A stretch of 64,000 nt of DNA from Clostridium sp031626875 (lineage in GTDB: Bacteria > Bacillota > Clostridia > Clostridiales > Clostridiaceae). Shown piece after piece: positions 18,587-27,796 of the stretch (the first letter of the stretch is position 1; every line of letters begins with the position of its first letter). Both the position numbers and the translations under genes were made by a program. The notes under the pieces are model-generated. The model made no database searches. It was not told the DNA's origin and worked only from the letters and a program-made list of their open reading frames with translations. The stretch is taken from contig NZ_JANDMF010000028.1 in NCBI RefSeq assembly GCF_031626875.1, forward strand, positions 1 to 64,000, read 5' to 3'.

Positions 18587-19753
18587 TTAAATATTATAAG
18601 AAATGAAGAAATCCTCATACATTTTAACTATATGAGTCCAAGTATAATCATCTTCAATCCTCTTTTTAGCCGTACCTTCAAGTTTATTAATATCGTAGTA
18701 GCCTTCTTTATCCAAATTATTTAATATATTAGAAAGAGAACCATCCTCTTTACTAAAATATAAAGCACCTGATTCAGCTACCTCTCTATTAAATCCCACA
18801 TCAAGCAATATATTTAGACTCGTATTAGCCAAAGCTTCTAATAACGATGGATTAGTGCCACCAACTTCATGACCATGCAAATACCCATATGCATTCTCCC
18901 TAATCTTTTTTAAAAGTTCAGCATTATATACAGTTCCAACAAACTTTATTCTTGGATCTTTATGAAATTGTGTTCTTTTTTTAAGATCTTGATAGAATTT
19001 ATTTTCTTCAACATTAGTTATTAAGACCAGGTCTTTTTTAGTCTTAGATTTCATAAATTCAGTTATCATAATTTCATAATTATTTTCAGGAACAAATCTC
19101 CCAACAACAAGATAGTAGTTTTTCTTCTTTAAACTATGTTTAACATACCAGCTAATTAATTCTTCACTACTATCACTTAACTTTGACATTTCCCTATCTG
19201 CACCATATGAAATATAGGTAGTTTGTGGAGAATATTCTCTATATTCTTCATTGATATATCTCTCTATATTCTTTGAATCACAAACTAATAAATCCGAATG
19301 TTTGACCATTAACCCCTCAGATAATTTCCAATATTTTTTTATAGCAAAATTCCACTTATCCCTTTTCCATTCATGCCCATCTGGATTAACTATTAAAGAA
19401 ACTCCTAGTTTATCCATTTTCTTTTTATACTTTTTAATGAAAGGTCCTATTCTACAAGCAAGTATGTATATTATTGCTTTATTAATCTTTTTTTCTTCTA
19501 TGTACTTAATGCAACTTTCCAATGCCAAAATATCATAATAGACAGCCTTTCCTGGACCAATATTGGGGACTTTTATGCCGAAGCATCTAGCCCCATTATG
19601 TTCAAACTCATTTTCTCCATCATTGCTCAAACAAGAAACATGATACTTTATATCTTCACTCATTTGATTTTCTGTTAACTTTTCAACAAAGGTTTCAAAC
19701 CCACCATATTTAGCTGGTATGCCTTTTGAACCTATTATAAAAACATTTCTCAA
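18587..19753 (-). CDS. DUF1972 / GT4-type glycosyltransferase
   Basis: 388 residues. The start NVFIIGSKGIPAKYGGFETFVEKL is the DUF1972 signature of WchF/rhamnosyltransferase-like enzymes that add the second sugar of a capsule unit. The C-terminal GT4 part shows YYLVVGRFVPENNYEIMI and GHEVGGTNPSLLEALA with the conserved E. The start is TTG: AGGAGG lies 10 bases upstream, while the nearer ATG opens a three-codon frame. Acceptor and donor are unknown, though the second position after the initiating transferase fits. Confidence 0.85.
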   Translation of the reverse strand: MRNVFIIGSKGIPAKYGGFETFVEKLTENQMSEDIKYHVSCLSNDGENEFEHNGARCFGIKVPNIGPGKAVYYDILALESCIKYIEEKKINKAIIYILACRIGPFIKKYKKKMDKLGVSLIVNPDGHEWKRDKWNFAIKKYWKLSEGLMVKHSDLLVCDSKNIERYINEEYREYSPQTTYISYGADREMSKLSDSSEELISWYVKHSLKKKNYYLVVGRFVPENNYEIMITEFMKSKTKKDLVLITNVEENKFYQDLKKRTQFHKDPRIKFVGTVYNAELLKKIRENAYGYLHGHEVGGTNPSLLEALANTSLNILLDVGFNREVAESGALYFSKEDGSLSNILNNLDKEGYYDINKLEGTAKKRIEDDYTWTHIVKMYEDFFISYNI

Positions 19754-19767
19754 AGCATTATCGCCTC

Positions 19768-20433
19768 CTAGCTGGCATTTTTATCTCCAAAAAGTAATAA
19801 GAATGTTTTTAAAATTAACTTTATATCAAGAAAAATGCTCTTATCTCTAACATACTTAACATCAAGTTGCATCCATTCTTGAAAACCTATATTGTTTCTT
19901 CCAGACACTTGCCAATAACAAGTTAATCCAGGCTTAACACTAAATCTTTCCATCATCCAAGGTTCAAACTCTTTAACTTCATCAGGAAGTGATGGTCTTG
20001 GTCCAACTAAGCTCATTTCACCCTTTAAAACATTAAAAAGTTGTGGTAATTCGTCTATACTAGTTTTTCTAATGAACGCTCCTACTTTAGTAATTCTAGG
20101 ATCTTTTTTCATTTTAAACATAGGACCAGTCATTTCATTTTGCTCTTTAAGCTTTTCCTTAAGTTCTTCTGCATTTACAACCATAGACCTAAACTTATAC
20201 ATTTTAAACTCTTTCCCTTTTAAACCTACCCTTTTTTGTACAAATACAACATTCCCTTTACTTTCAAGTTTTATAGCTGCAATTACAACGATTAAAAGAG
20301 GTGCTAATAATAGTATTCCAAAAAGAGAAAAAACTATATCTATTAATCTCTTAAAAAATGAATAACTTACTTCAATTTTTTCATACTCTTTCTTAAGTAC
20401 CACTTCTTTTTTCATTAACTCAGTATTTTGCAT
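19768..20433 (-). CDS. Initiating undecaprenyl-phosphate sugar-1-phosphate transferase (operon 1)
   Basis: 221 residues from the Met at 20433, which has GGGAGGG 8 bases upstream; an earlier Met at 20472 lacks this. One membrane segment (VFSLFGILLLAPLLIVVIAA), then the monotopic polyprenyl transferase core: KRVGLKGKEFKMYKFRSM, TKVGAFIRKTSIDELPQL, SLVGPRPSLPDEV, PGLTCYWQVSGR. It loads the first sugar phosphate on the lipid carrier. A paralog at 39288-39953 is about 75-80% identical by eye, so the two operons probably share a first sugar. Confidence 0.92.
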   Translation of the reverse strand: MQNTELMKKEVVLKKEYEKIEVSYSFFKRLIDIVFSLFGILLLAPLLIVVIAAIKLESKGNVVFVQKRVGLKGKEFKMYKFRSMVVNAEELKEKLKEQNEMTGPMFKMKKDPRITKVGAFIRKTSIDELPQLFNVLKGEMSLVGPRPSLPDEVKEFEPWMMERFSVKPGLTCYWQVSGRNNIGFQEWMQLDVKYVRDKSIFLDIKLILKTFLLLFGDKNAS

Positions 20434-20548
20434 TTTAAACCCTCCCACATAGTTAAAAATGACTATTTTCATTTATTAAATTTTTTATTTATAATAAATT
20501 TTATCTTTGCAGTGATAAATTTTATCCTTTGATTTAAATTAAGCTTGT

Positions 20549-21187
20549 CTAATTTTTACCTTCTTTTTTTCTACTTTTTACTTCATTTAATACAACACCT
20601 AATAAATTAACCCCAACCTTATCTAATAGTGCTTTTGCATCAAATACTTTATTTCTTTTTGTTTTACGAGCTTTTACCACCAAAATTACTCCATCAGCTT
20701 TAGTTGAAAGGATTTGAGCATCACTATAATCATTAAGTGCTGATGAATCTAAAATTATTATTTGAAAATGTTCTTTAAGTTCTTGCAGTAATTTTTCCAT
20801 TGTCCTTGAAGATAGCATTTCTGCTGGATTTGGTGGTATTGTTCCTGAAGTCATTACACTTAAATATTCATTATGCTTATGTATTGCTGAATAAATATTA
20901 TTCTTTCCTATTAAAATATCTGAAAGTCCTAATAACCCTGAAGTTTTAAACTGTTTATTAAGTGTTGGATTCCTTAAGTTGCAATCTATAAGTATTGTCC
21001 TTTTTTTAGCCTCTGCAAAAGCTAAGGCTAAATTCCCTGCTGTCGTGGATTTCCCTTCCCCTGCTTCTGAACTTGTAACAACTATTATCTTTATATCCTT
21101 ATCAAAAGATGAATATTGAATATTAGTTCTTAAAGTTCTATATGATTCAGCAAAAATTGATTGCGGTTTCTTCTCAACTATAAACAT
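20549..21187 (-). CDS. cpsD: CpsD-like BY-kinase homolog without tyrosine tail
   Basis: 212 residues. Walker A SSEAGEGKSTTAGNL is intact. Walker A' reads IDCNLRNP, where active kinases and the paralog at 40757 have IDCDLRKP, and Walker B reads LDSSALNDYSDA instead of LDSAPLHAVTDA. The C-terminus ends VVLNEVKSRKKEGKN with no tyrosine cluster. In this family the clustered tyrosines are the autophosphorylation sites and the second Asp of Walker A' is catalytic. The gene may be an ATP-binding partner of CpsC without kinase signalling, or may rely on the paralog. It sits 11 bases after cpsC. Confidence 0.85.
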   Translation of the reverse strand: MFIVEKKPQSIFAESYRTLRTNIQYSSFDKDIKIIVVTSSEAGEGKSTTAGNLALAFAEAKKRTILIDCNLRNPTLNKQFKTSGLLGLSDILIGKNNIYSAIHKHNEYLSVMTSGTIPPNPAEMLSSRTMEKLLQELKEHFQIIILDSSALNDYSDAQILSTKADGVILVVKARKTKRNKVFDAKALLDKVGVNLLGVVLNEVKSRKKEGKN

Positions 21188-21198
21188 TATCTACTCCT

Positions 21199-21888
21199 TT
21201 ATCTCTTCCTTTCAAAATTCGGTATAGTTCCAAGAGTTGATGTTTTTAGTAAGTTTTCAATTTGTTCCTTATTCTTAAAGGTATTGTCCATAAATTCAAG
21301 TAAGATTGATATTCCCACACTAATCATTAAACCTAACATAAAACCTACAGCTATATTTACTTTTTTATTTGGACTTATTGGATTTTCAGGTAATGTAACT
21401 GTTTCTACTACTTTTACACTTACATTAGAAATTAGCTCTTTTGATGTTTTTATAAATTCATCTGTAACAGCAGCTACTACATCTCTAGTTTTCTGCTTAT
21501 CTGTACTTACATAACTTATAACCATTATTTGTGTATCAGGCTTTGGAACTACATTTAAATTACTTAGTACATTGTCCACTTTTAAATCAATATTTCTATT
21601 CGCCAAAGATTTACCCACTAAATCTTTGGTTAGAATTACATCAGAATAAGTCTTTAAAAGTTTTTGATACATTTGAACTTCATTACTATCATAGTTACCA
21701 TCCACTGATTCTTGGCTAACTTCTTTCCCAACAAATAATTTTGTGCTAGCTTGATATTTAGGTTCTATCCCATATAAACTTAGTGCAGTAGCTAGTGCTG
21801 TTGTTATTAGCGTTACCCCTACAATAAGAAACCATCTACTCTTTATAGCATGCATTATGTCTTCTAACTTAATATTTTCATCTTTCAT
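21199..21888 (-). CDS. cpsC: CpsC-like polysaccharide co-polymerase / kinase activator (operon 1)
   Basis: 229 residues from the Met at 21888 (MKDENIKLED), which has GGAGG 7 bases upstream; a longer frame from 21930 lacks a site. Wzz topology: one membrane segment near residue 20-40 (FLIVGVTLITTALATALSL), extracytoplasmic domain (YQASTKLFVGKE onward), proline-rich VETVTLPENPISPNKK, then a second membrane segment and short cytoplasmic tail that contacts CpsD. It sets chain length. It is the first gene of the sialic-acid operon. Confidence 0.9.
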   Translation of the reverse strand: MKDENIKLEDIMHAIKSRWFLIVGVTLITTALATALSLYGIEPKYQASTKLFVGKEVSQESVDGNYDSNEVQMYQKLLKTYSDVILTKDLVGKSLANRNIDLKVDNVLSNLNVVPKPDTQIMVISYVSTDKQKTRDVVAAVTDEFIKTSKELISNVSVKVVETVTLPENPISPNKKVNIAVGFMLGLMISVGISILLEFMDNTFKNKEQIENLLKTSTLGTIPNFERKR

Positions 21889-21941
21889 CGTTTGCCTCCA
21901 TATTAACCGTCGAAACGACACATTTCGCATTCTTTGAGTTA

Positions 21942-21970
21942 ATTATATCACCTATTTTATAATTTGTTAA
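21942..21970 (-). promoter_or_regulatory. Promoter of polysaccharide operon 1
   Basis: Minus strand: TTAACA (21970-21965), exactly 17 bases, TATAAT (21947-21942). The leader of about 50 bases carries a small dyad CGAAA...TTTCG (about 21911-21927) before the GGAGG. The same boxes and spacing precede operon 2. Confidence 0.7.
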
Positions 21971-22287
21971 GAAATTTGTACTGTATTTAATACCAAAATA
22001 TTATTTTTACTTTTATTTCAACAACTCGACATTTTCTCGTTTTTGTTAAATAAAAATTCTATATTTTTAAATCTTTATCTAAAGAAAGGTACATTGTCCA
22101 TAGAAATATAATGATTGGATTTTTTGATATAATGAAGGAATTAATTTTTACAAAGAGGCTCCCCCTAAAATTCTTCTATTTTTTCTTGTTCACATTAGAA
22201 TGATAACTTTTCCTATACATTTTGTGGCAAAACTTATAAAATATATAATGTGTTGATAATTATTGAAAAAAGGGGGAAACTAAATTT
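21971..22287. other. Intergenic region between divergent operon 1 and the FW-repeat protein gene
   Basis: Very AT-rich. Apart from the minus-strand promoter it holds a plausible plus-strand promoter, TTGTGG (22222-22227), 16 bases, TATAAT (22244-22249), about 40 bases before the GGGGG ribosome site of the next gene. No riboswitch or further gene was seen. Confidence 0.4.
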
Positions 22288-24645
22288 ATGATGAAAAATA
22301 ATTTAATTAAAAAGATATGTACTGTTTCATGTGCATTGATTTTTTTAACACAATTATCACTTCCAAGTGCTACAGCTTCAGCATCTACATATAGTCCAAG
22401 TAGTGCCACGAAAAACACAAAGCCAGCTATTGCTGCAGGTAATACATCGGCTGCTTTAAAAGATGGGCTTAATACAGCTGTTGCAGCTAAAAATTCTACA
22501 GAAGGACTTAGTAAGGAACTTACAGCATCTGCTTCTCCTGCAATCTCTTATGATGTTACAGGATCACCAACTGTGGGAAGTATTATATACATTAATATTA
22601 ATGTATCTTCTGCTAGTAACCTTTATGGTGCAGGAGTTGACTTTGTTTATGATACAAGTTTGATTGAAGTTCAAGATGTTAGTACTGGAAACTTATTCTC
22701 TTCTAGAAAAGTTGAGCCTACTAAATGTAAAAAAGGAAATGGACAAGTTTGTATCGCTACAACTTTAACTGGTTCTGATACTCCTATAAGTGGAAGTGGC
22801 TCTATTGCTATTATTAAAGCTAAGATTCTTAAGGCTGGAACTATTAATTTGAAGACTACTAATAGTATTGATAATTTGTCTTTGAATGGGGTTACTACTT
22901 CTGTTAAGTTGGCTGATAATAATACTGATAAAATTAGGTATACGTTTGTGGATAAGAGTATAAATACTTTAAATGCACCAGCCTTATCTTCTGAAATAGT
23001 TAGTTCTGATATTCCTACTTCTATGACCCCAGGGCAAACCTATAATTGTACTGTTAAAATTAAAAATACAGGTTCCCAAACTTGGGATGACTTAGTTAAT
23101 ACTAAATTAGGACTTTTTGATGACATTTCAAAACTTAATGTTTCTTCTAGAATTAATTTAACTAAAGTCACCAATCCTGGTGAAATTGCAACTTTTACTT
23201 TTTCAATAGTTGCTCCTAGTACTTCTGGTAATTGCACATTAAGTATGCAAATGATCAAAGAACATACTGCTTGGTTTGGACCTAAACTTTCTAAAAGTAT
23301 TATTGTTGCTCCAGCTTTGTCTTCTGAAATAGTTAGTTCTGATATTCCTACTTCTATGACCCCAGGGCAAACCTATAATTGTACTGTTAAAATTAAAAAT
23401 ACAGGTTCCCAAACTTGGGATGACTTAGTTAATACTAAATTAGGACTTTTTGATGACATTTCAAAACTTAATGTCTCTTCTAGAATTAATTTAACTAAAG
23501 TCACCAATCCTGGTGAAATTGCAACTTTTACTTTTTCAATAGTTGCTCCTAGTACTTCTGGTAATTACACATTAAGTATTCAAATGATTAAGGAACATAC
23601 TGCTTGGTTTGGTACAAAACTTTCTAAAAGTATTATTGTTGCTCCAACATTGTCATCTGAAATAGTTAGTTCTGATATTCCTACTTCCATGACACCAGGG
23701 CAAACCTATAATTGTACTGTTAAAATTAAAAATACAAGTTCTCAAGCTTGGGACGACTTATCTAATACTAAATTAGGACTTTTTGATGACATTTCAAAAC
23801 TTAATGTTTCTTCTAGAATTAATTTAACTAAAGTCACCAATCCTGGTGAAATTGCAACTTTTACTTTTTCAATAGTTGCCCCTAGTACTTCTGGTAATTA
23901 CACATTAAGTATGCAAATGATCAAAGAAAATGATACTTGGTTTGGTGCTAAACTTTCTAAAAGTATTATTGTTGCTCCAGCCTTGTCATCTGAGATAATT
24001 AGCTCTGATATACCTACTTATATGTTTCCTGGGCAAACTTATAATTGTACTATTAAAATTAAAAATACAGGTTCCCAAATTTGGGATGACTTAGTTAATA
24101 CTAAATTAGGACTTTTTGATGACATTTCAAAACTTAATGTTTCTTCTAGAATTAATTTAACTAAAGTCACCAATCCTGGTGAAATTGCAACTTTTACTTT
24201 CTCAATAGTTGCTCCTAGTACTTCTGATAATTACACATTAAGTATGCAAATGATCAAAGAACATACTGCTTGGTTTGGTCCTAAGCTTTCTAAAAGTATT
24301 ATTGTTGCTCCAGCTTTGTCATCTGAAATAGTTAGTTCTGATATTCCTACTTCTATGACACCAGGACAAACCTATAATTGTACTGTTAAAATTAGAAATA
24401 CAGGTTCCCAAACTTGGGATGACTTAGTTAATACTAAATTAGGACTTTTTGATGACATTTCAAAACTTAATGTCTCTTCTAGAATTAATTTAGCTAAAGT
24501 TACTAATCCTGGTGAAATTGCAACTTTTACTTTCTCAATAGTTGCTCTTAGTACTTCTGGTAATTACACATTAAGTATGCAAATGATCAAAGAACATACT
24601 GCTTGGTTTGGTCCTAAACTTTCTGAAAATATAAATATTAAATAG
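22288..24645 (+). CDS. Secreted protein with cohesin-like domain and five NBR1/FW-like Ig repeats
   Basis: 785 residues, with GGGGG site. Signal peptide (about 1-32, LIFLTQLSLPSATASA), Ala/Thr/Ser linker, then a cohesin-like beta-sandwich (about 88-235; YDVTGSPTVGSIIYININVSS, VDFVYDTSLIEV). After it come five repeats of 111 residues, each with TPGQTYNCTVKIKNTGSQTWDD, TNPGEIATFTFSIVAPST and a final (A/T)WFG. That N-T-G-x-x-x-W...APS...G-Y...WFG pattern matches the NBR1-Ig-like (FW) fold, found in bacterial surface proteins. No sortase motif or S-layer domain is visible, so it may be released or bind carbohydrate. It stands between two polysaccharide operons. Confidence 0.75.
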   Translation: MMKNNLIKKICTVSCALIFLTQLSLPSATASASTYSPSSATKNTKPAIAAGNTSAALKDGLNTAVAAKNSTEGLSKELTASASPAISYDVTGSPTVGSIIYININVSSASNLYGAGVDFVYDTSLIEVQDVSTGNLFSSRKVEPTKCKKGNGQVCIATTLTGSDTPISGSGSIAIIKAKILKAGTINLKTTNSIDNLSLNGVTTSVKLADNNTDKIRYTFVDKSINTLNAPALSSEIVSSDIPTSMTPGQTYNCTVKIKNTGSQTWDDLVNTKLGLFDDISKLNVSSRINLTKVTNPGEIATFTFSIVAPSTSGNCTLSMQMIKEHTAWFGPKLSKSIIVAPALSSEIVSSDIPTSMTPGQTYNCTVKIKNTGSQTWDDLVNTKLGLFDDISKLNVSSRINLTKVTNPGEIATFTFSIVAPSTSGNYTLSIQMIKEHTAWFGTKLSKSIIVAPTLSSEIVSSDIPTSMTPGQTYNCTVKIKNTSSQAWDDLSNTKLGLFDDISKLNVSSRINLTKVTNPGEIATFTFSIVAPSTSGNYTLSMQMIKENDTWFGAKLSKSIIVAPALSSEIISSDIPTYMFPGQTYNCTIKIKNTGSQIWDDLVNTKLGLFDDISKLNVSSRINLTKVTNPGEIATFTFSIVAPSTSDNYTLSMQMIKEHTAWFGPKLSKSIIVAPALSSEIVSSDIPTSMTPGQTYNCTVKIRNTGSQTWDDLVNTKLGLFDDISKLNVSSRINLAKVTNPGEIATFTFSIVALSTSGNYTLSMQMIKEHTAWFGPKLSENINIK
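22978..24642 (+). repeat. Five tandem 333-bp coding repeats
   Basis: Units start near 22978, 23311, 23644, 23977 and 24310, period 333 bp, with long stretches of DNA identity. The identity extends to synonymous positions, so the array was expanded or homogenised recently. Confidence 0.9.
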
Positions 24646-24649
24646 AAGC

Positions 24650-24690
24650 AAGAAGACTCGGATAAATAAATTCGAGTCTTCTTATTTTTT
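24650..24690 (+). terminator. Terminator of the FW-repeat gene
   Basis: AAGAAGACTCG / CGAGTCTTCTT stem with a 12-base loop followed by ATTTTTT, 5 bases past the stop. Confidence 0.9.
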
Positions 24691-24762
24691 CAATATCAGC
24701 AACATTATCATACACCTTAATATTAGTAAATAGCATTATTATAAAAATAAATTTGCACCAAT

Positions 24763-26445
24763 TTATTGCTTATTAATAATTATTTGATCTAAGTTTACTA
24801 CAGTACTATCTTCACTTGAATTATTTTGCTTTGTATTTAATACCTGGAATATTATTCTACAATATTTTGCCCCAGGTGGCGTCATTTTTTCATTAGCCAA
24901 TAAACTCCATTCATTAGTTGCACCTATTTGAACAAAATTTGTGCTTGTATTATCATATAAATATGGCATAGGAATTTCCTCCCCATTCTCTCGAATAAAT
25001 CTGAAATCTGTTACAAAACTGCCATATCCACTTTTTATTTTGTAAGCAAGTGAATAACTTACTATATCATTTGAACTTACTGGAATATCGATAAACCCAT
25101 AAAAATTTTGCATATTTGTACATTTTATTTCTAAAGATCTTCCAAAATGGAATGGATTATTAGTTGATAGATATATGCTTCCACTACTTTTACTTTCTTG
25201 CTTTATAGGAATATAATTATCATTTTGTTCACAATCCGCATTGTTTATTAAATTTAATGTTTGTGCAATAGGTACATGCATTTTTGAACCTAATGCAACA
25301 TGATTATTTATTGCTTTTACTCTATTGATTCCACTTATAAATGTTAAAGCGGTTTTCAACTTTATATAAGCACTTATGTTATAATACTTTATATCTAATG
25401 GTAGTAGACAATTTTGTATTACTATACCACCTAGATGATTACTATTAGCCACTAATATTGGTGGTATATCACAAATATTATCATTTAATATAATACTTGA
25501 TGAATCAATAACAACAAATGCATCTCCATGTACCTCCAAAAACGGAGTTATGATATGTTTACTTGTTGATGGAGGATTTTCAAAATGACAATGATTAAAA
25601 CGCCCTGTAGATCCATTTCTGAAATATAAATATGTTGTATTAAAACTGCAATTGTCAAACATTAATTCTAAAAATGAAGCAACATCTATTTTTCCACTAC
25701 CATCTGCAAACATACAACTTGTAAAATGTATATTTTCTCCTGAATCAATTTGATAATCATCCTCATATATATGATATTCATTCCATAAGAATAAATTGTC
25801 TTCAAACTTTAATCTCCAAACATGGCTACCAAATTTAACACCATATTTGCAAGAAAATATACCACATCTTTTAACAGTAAAATTATCTTGCGAAACATAC
25901 TCTTTTACTAAATCACTACCATCTATATATATTCCTATAGATTGAATTCTTACTATATTGTTATTTTCATCTCGCTCTAAATAAGGATTTATTTGTATTC
26001 CTTCAAATATATTTTTATGCGTATATCTGTTAATATAAGCAGATTCACATTTCAATCTAAAACAATATTCATCATTATTCCCTCTAAAATCAAAAATTGA
26101 TGCTTCCCCAATTAAGCTAATTTTGTCTATAGGTACAACTATTTTATTATTGCATTTATATCCCACACTAGGCTTGGGACAATAAACTGTTCCATATCCA
26201 TTAAAAATTGCATAATCTATTATAGCCTGTATATTAGCGCTTTCTTCTGTTCCATCTCCTTTAGCTGGCGTTAATGGATATGGTGGACACATTATATTTA
26301 ATACTGTATTACTCTGGCACAATTCTATGGAAAGTTCATTTTTTATATTGTTTTTTTCAACATATAAATTTAATAAAAGTTCGATTTTTCCCATATAACT
26401 ATAATTCGTTTTTTTAGCTTTCACTATATGACTTAAAATATTCAT
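24763..26445 (-). CDS. Right-handed beta-helix protein (Pectate_lyase_3 / tailspike-like)
   Basis: 560 residues, no signal peptide. KGDGTEESANIQAIIDYAIFNGYGTVYCP (about 62-92) is the entry strand pattern of Pectate_lyase_3/GH28-like beta-helices; successive short strands with Asn/Gly turns follow to about residue 400, then a C-terminal beta-sandwich-like region (RSLEIKCTNMQNFYGFIDIPV to the end) resembling a carbohydrate-binding module. It has its own AGGAG site and is separated from the acyltransferase upstream by a strong terminator. A role in trimming or modifying the neighbouring polysaccharide is inference, and lack of a signal peptide leaves its location open. Confidence 0.65.
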   Translation of the reverse strand: MNILSHIVKAKKTNYSYMGKIELLLNLYVEKNNIKNELSIELCQSNTVLNIMCPPYPLTPAKGDGTEESANIQAIIDYAIFNGYGTVYCPKPSVGYKCNNKIVVPIDKISLIGEASIFDFRGNNDEYCFRLKCESAYINRYTHKNIFEGIQINPYLERDENNNIVRIQSIGIYIDGSDLVKEYVSQDNFTVKRCGIFSCKYGVKFGSHVWRLKFEDNLFLWNEYHIYEDDYQIDSGENIHFTSCMFADGSGKIDVASFLELMFDNCSFNTTYLYFRNGSTGRFNHCHFENPPSTSKHIITPFLEVHGDAFVVIDSSSIILNDNICDIPPILVANSNHLGGIVIQNCLLPLDIKYYNISAYIKLKTALTFISGINRVKAINNHVALGSKMHVPIAQTLNLINNADCEQNDNYIPIKQESKSSGSIYLSTNNPFHFGRSLEIKCTNMQNFYGFIDIPVSSNDIVSYSLAYKIKSGYGSFVTDFRFIRENGEEIPMPYLYDNTSTNFVQIGATNEWSLLANEKMTPPGAKYCRIIFQVLNTKQNNSSEDSTVVNLDQIIINKQ

Positions 26446-26620
26446 TTACGCTCTCCTGTACAGTAACTATTTAACTAATACATCCTGGTACTTTTTACCA
26501 CTATAATTTACTTGTTATTATATGCCTATTCTAATACTTCAGTTCTTTAAAAATTCAATATTTTAAAATTAATCTTTGTATTTTTTATTGAAAGTACATG
26601 ACTTATCTAAAACTGTATAT

Positions 26621-26661
26621 AAAAAATAGAAAGTTAGAAATACTCTAACTTTCTATTTTTT
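26621..26661. terminator. Terminator of polysaccharide operon 2
   Basis: AAAAAATAGAAAGTTAGA pairs with its reverse complement TCTAACTTTCTATTTTTT around AATAC, 60 bases past the acyltransferase stop; works on both strands. Confidence 0.9.
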
Positions 26662-26722
26662 CATCATAATTTAAATATAAAGATACAAACTTAAATTATA
26701 TATCATTCCAAAATTAATACTT

Positions 26723-27760
26723 TTAATGTTTGTATTTTTTACAAAAAATTAATTTAACAACATAATATGTATACATTCTAACTTTATCAATAATAATGCA
26801 AACAAAAAAAATAATCATAGAACCTATTATTAAATATGCTATAAAAATTAAATTATTCAAAATTTTTTCATTTTTAAATAGATTATAGATAACTTCTCTG
26901 ATCATTCTTTGTTCATGTATCAAATAAACAGACAAGGTCATTGATGCAATAGAATTAATTTTTTCTGAATAATTATTAGAAATCTTAATTTTTTTAAAGA
27001 ACAAAAACATACTAATTGAAGCAATATATATAATTATAAAATTATAATTATATATATCTGAAAACTTATTCTTATAATCAGATATAAAAAAATTAATCAA
27101 ACTTAATATTACAGCACAAAAGATATAACTAAATAAATAGTAATATTTATTTATAATTTTAATATCATTTTTCTTTATATAAGCTCCACACACATAAAAC
27201 AGTAAAAAATTAAATAAATCATACCCTGTTCTAGAACTCACAGGATTTATTGTACCTATAAATACTGCCCCTGTAGGCCAAATTACAAATATACATATTA
27301 AAATAATTATAAGTATATTAAATTCTTTTGTATTCAATTGGTTTAACATTTTATTAATATATGGTGATAAAATATATAAAACTAAATAATAACTTATAAA
27401 CCACCATTGAAATGTTATTATTGGTAGTAAGCTTTTAAACAAAGATATCAAATTAAATTCTTCTAATCTAAACAACCAAAAAATAATTGATATTGATAAT
27501 GAATAAAACAGGACTTTTCCATGAAGCTTTATAACTTTATTCCACTTGAATTTATTTTCTATCATAAAATATCCGCTTATTAGTACATATACATTTACAG
27601 CTACAATTGTTATTGAATTAAGAAAATTACAAACTATAAAATTGACACTATTTATATTAAGTGTATCTAATCTAATACCATAGACAAGTACATGATGAAC
27701 TATTATCATATACATACAAATTATTCTTAGTAATTCAAAGTTTGATTCACGTACTTTCAT
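26723..27760 (-). CDS. Acyltransferase family 3 membrane protein
   Basis: 345 residues, about 10 membrane segments. The start RESNFELLRIICMYMIIVHHVLVYG carries the R-x-x-x-(F/I)-E-x-L-R and HH elements of acyltransferase-3 (OafA/YrhL/WecH type). It should O-acetylate (or otherwise acylate) a sugar of the operon-2 polymer from the membrane. Last gene of that operon, with a GAGGGG site. Confidence 0.88.
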   Translation of the reverse strand: MKVRESNFELLRIICMYMIIVHHVLVYGIRLDTLNINSVNFIVCNFLNSITIVAVNVYVLISGYFMIENKFKWNKVIKLHGKVLFYSLSISIIFWLFRLEEFNLISLFKSLLPIITFQWWFISYYLVLYILSPYINKMLNQLNTKEFNILIIILICIFVIWPTGAVFIGTINPVSSRTGYDLFNFLLFYVCGAYIKKNDIKIINKYYYLFSYIFCAVILSLINFFISDYKNKFSDIYNYNFIIIYIASISMFLFFKKIKISNNYSEKINSIASMTLSVYLIHEQRMIREVIYNLFKNEKILNNLIFIAYLIIGSMIIFFVCIIIDKVRMYTYYVVKLIFCKKYKH

Positions 27761-27796
27761 ATTTCCCCTCTCTATTTAACATATACAACTCTTGTC

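Noticed and set aside
22978..24642. Regular direct repeats as a possible CRISPR array
   Set aside because: The period is 333 bp, the whole unit is repeated without unique spacers, and it is a continuous coding frame.
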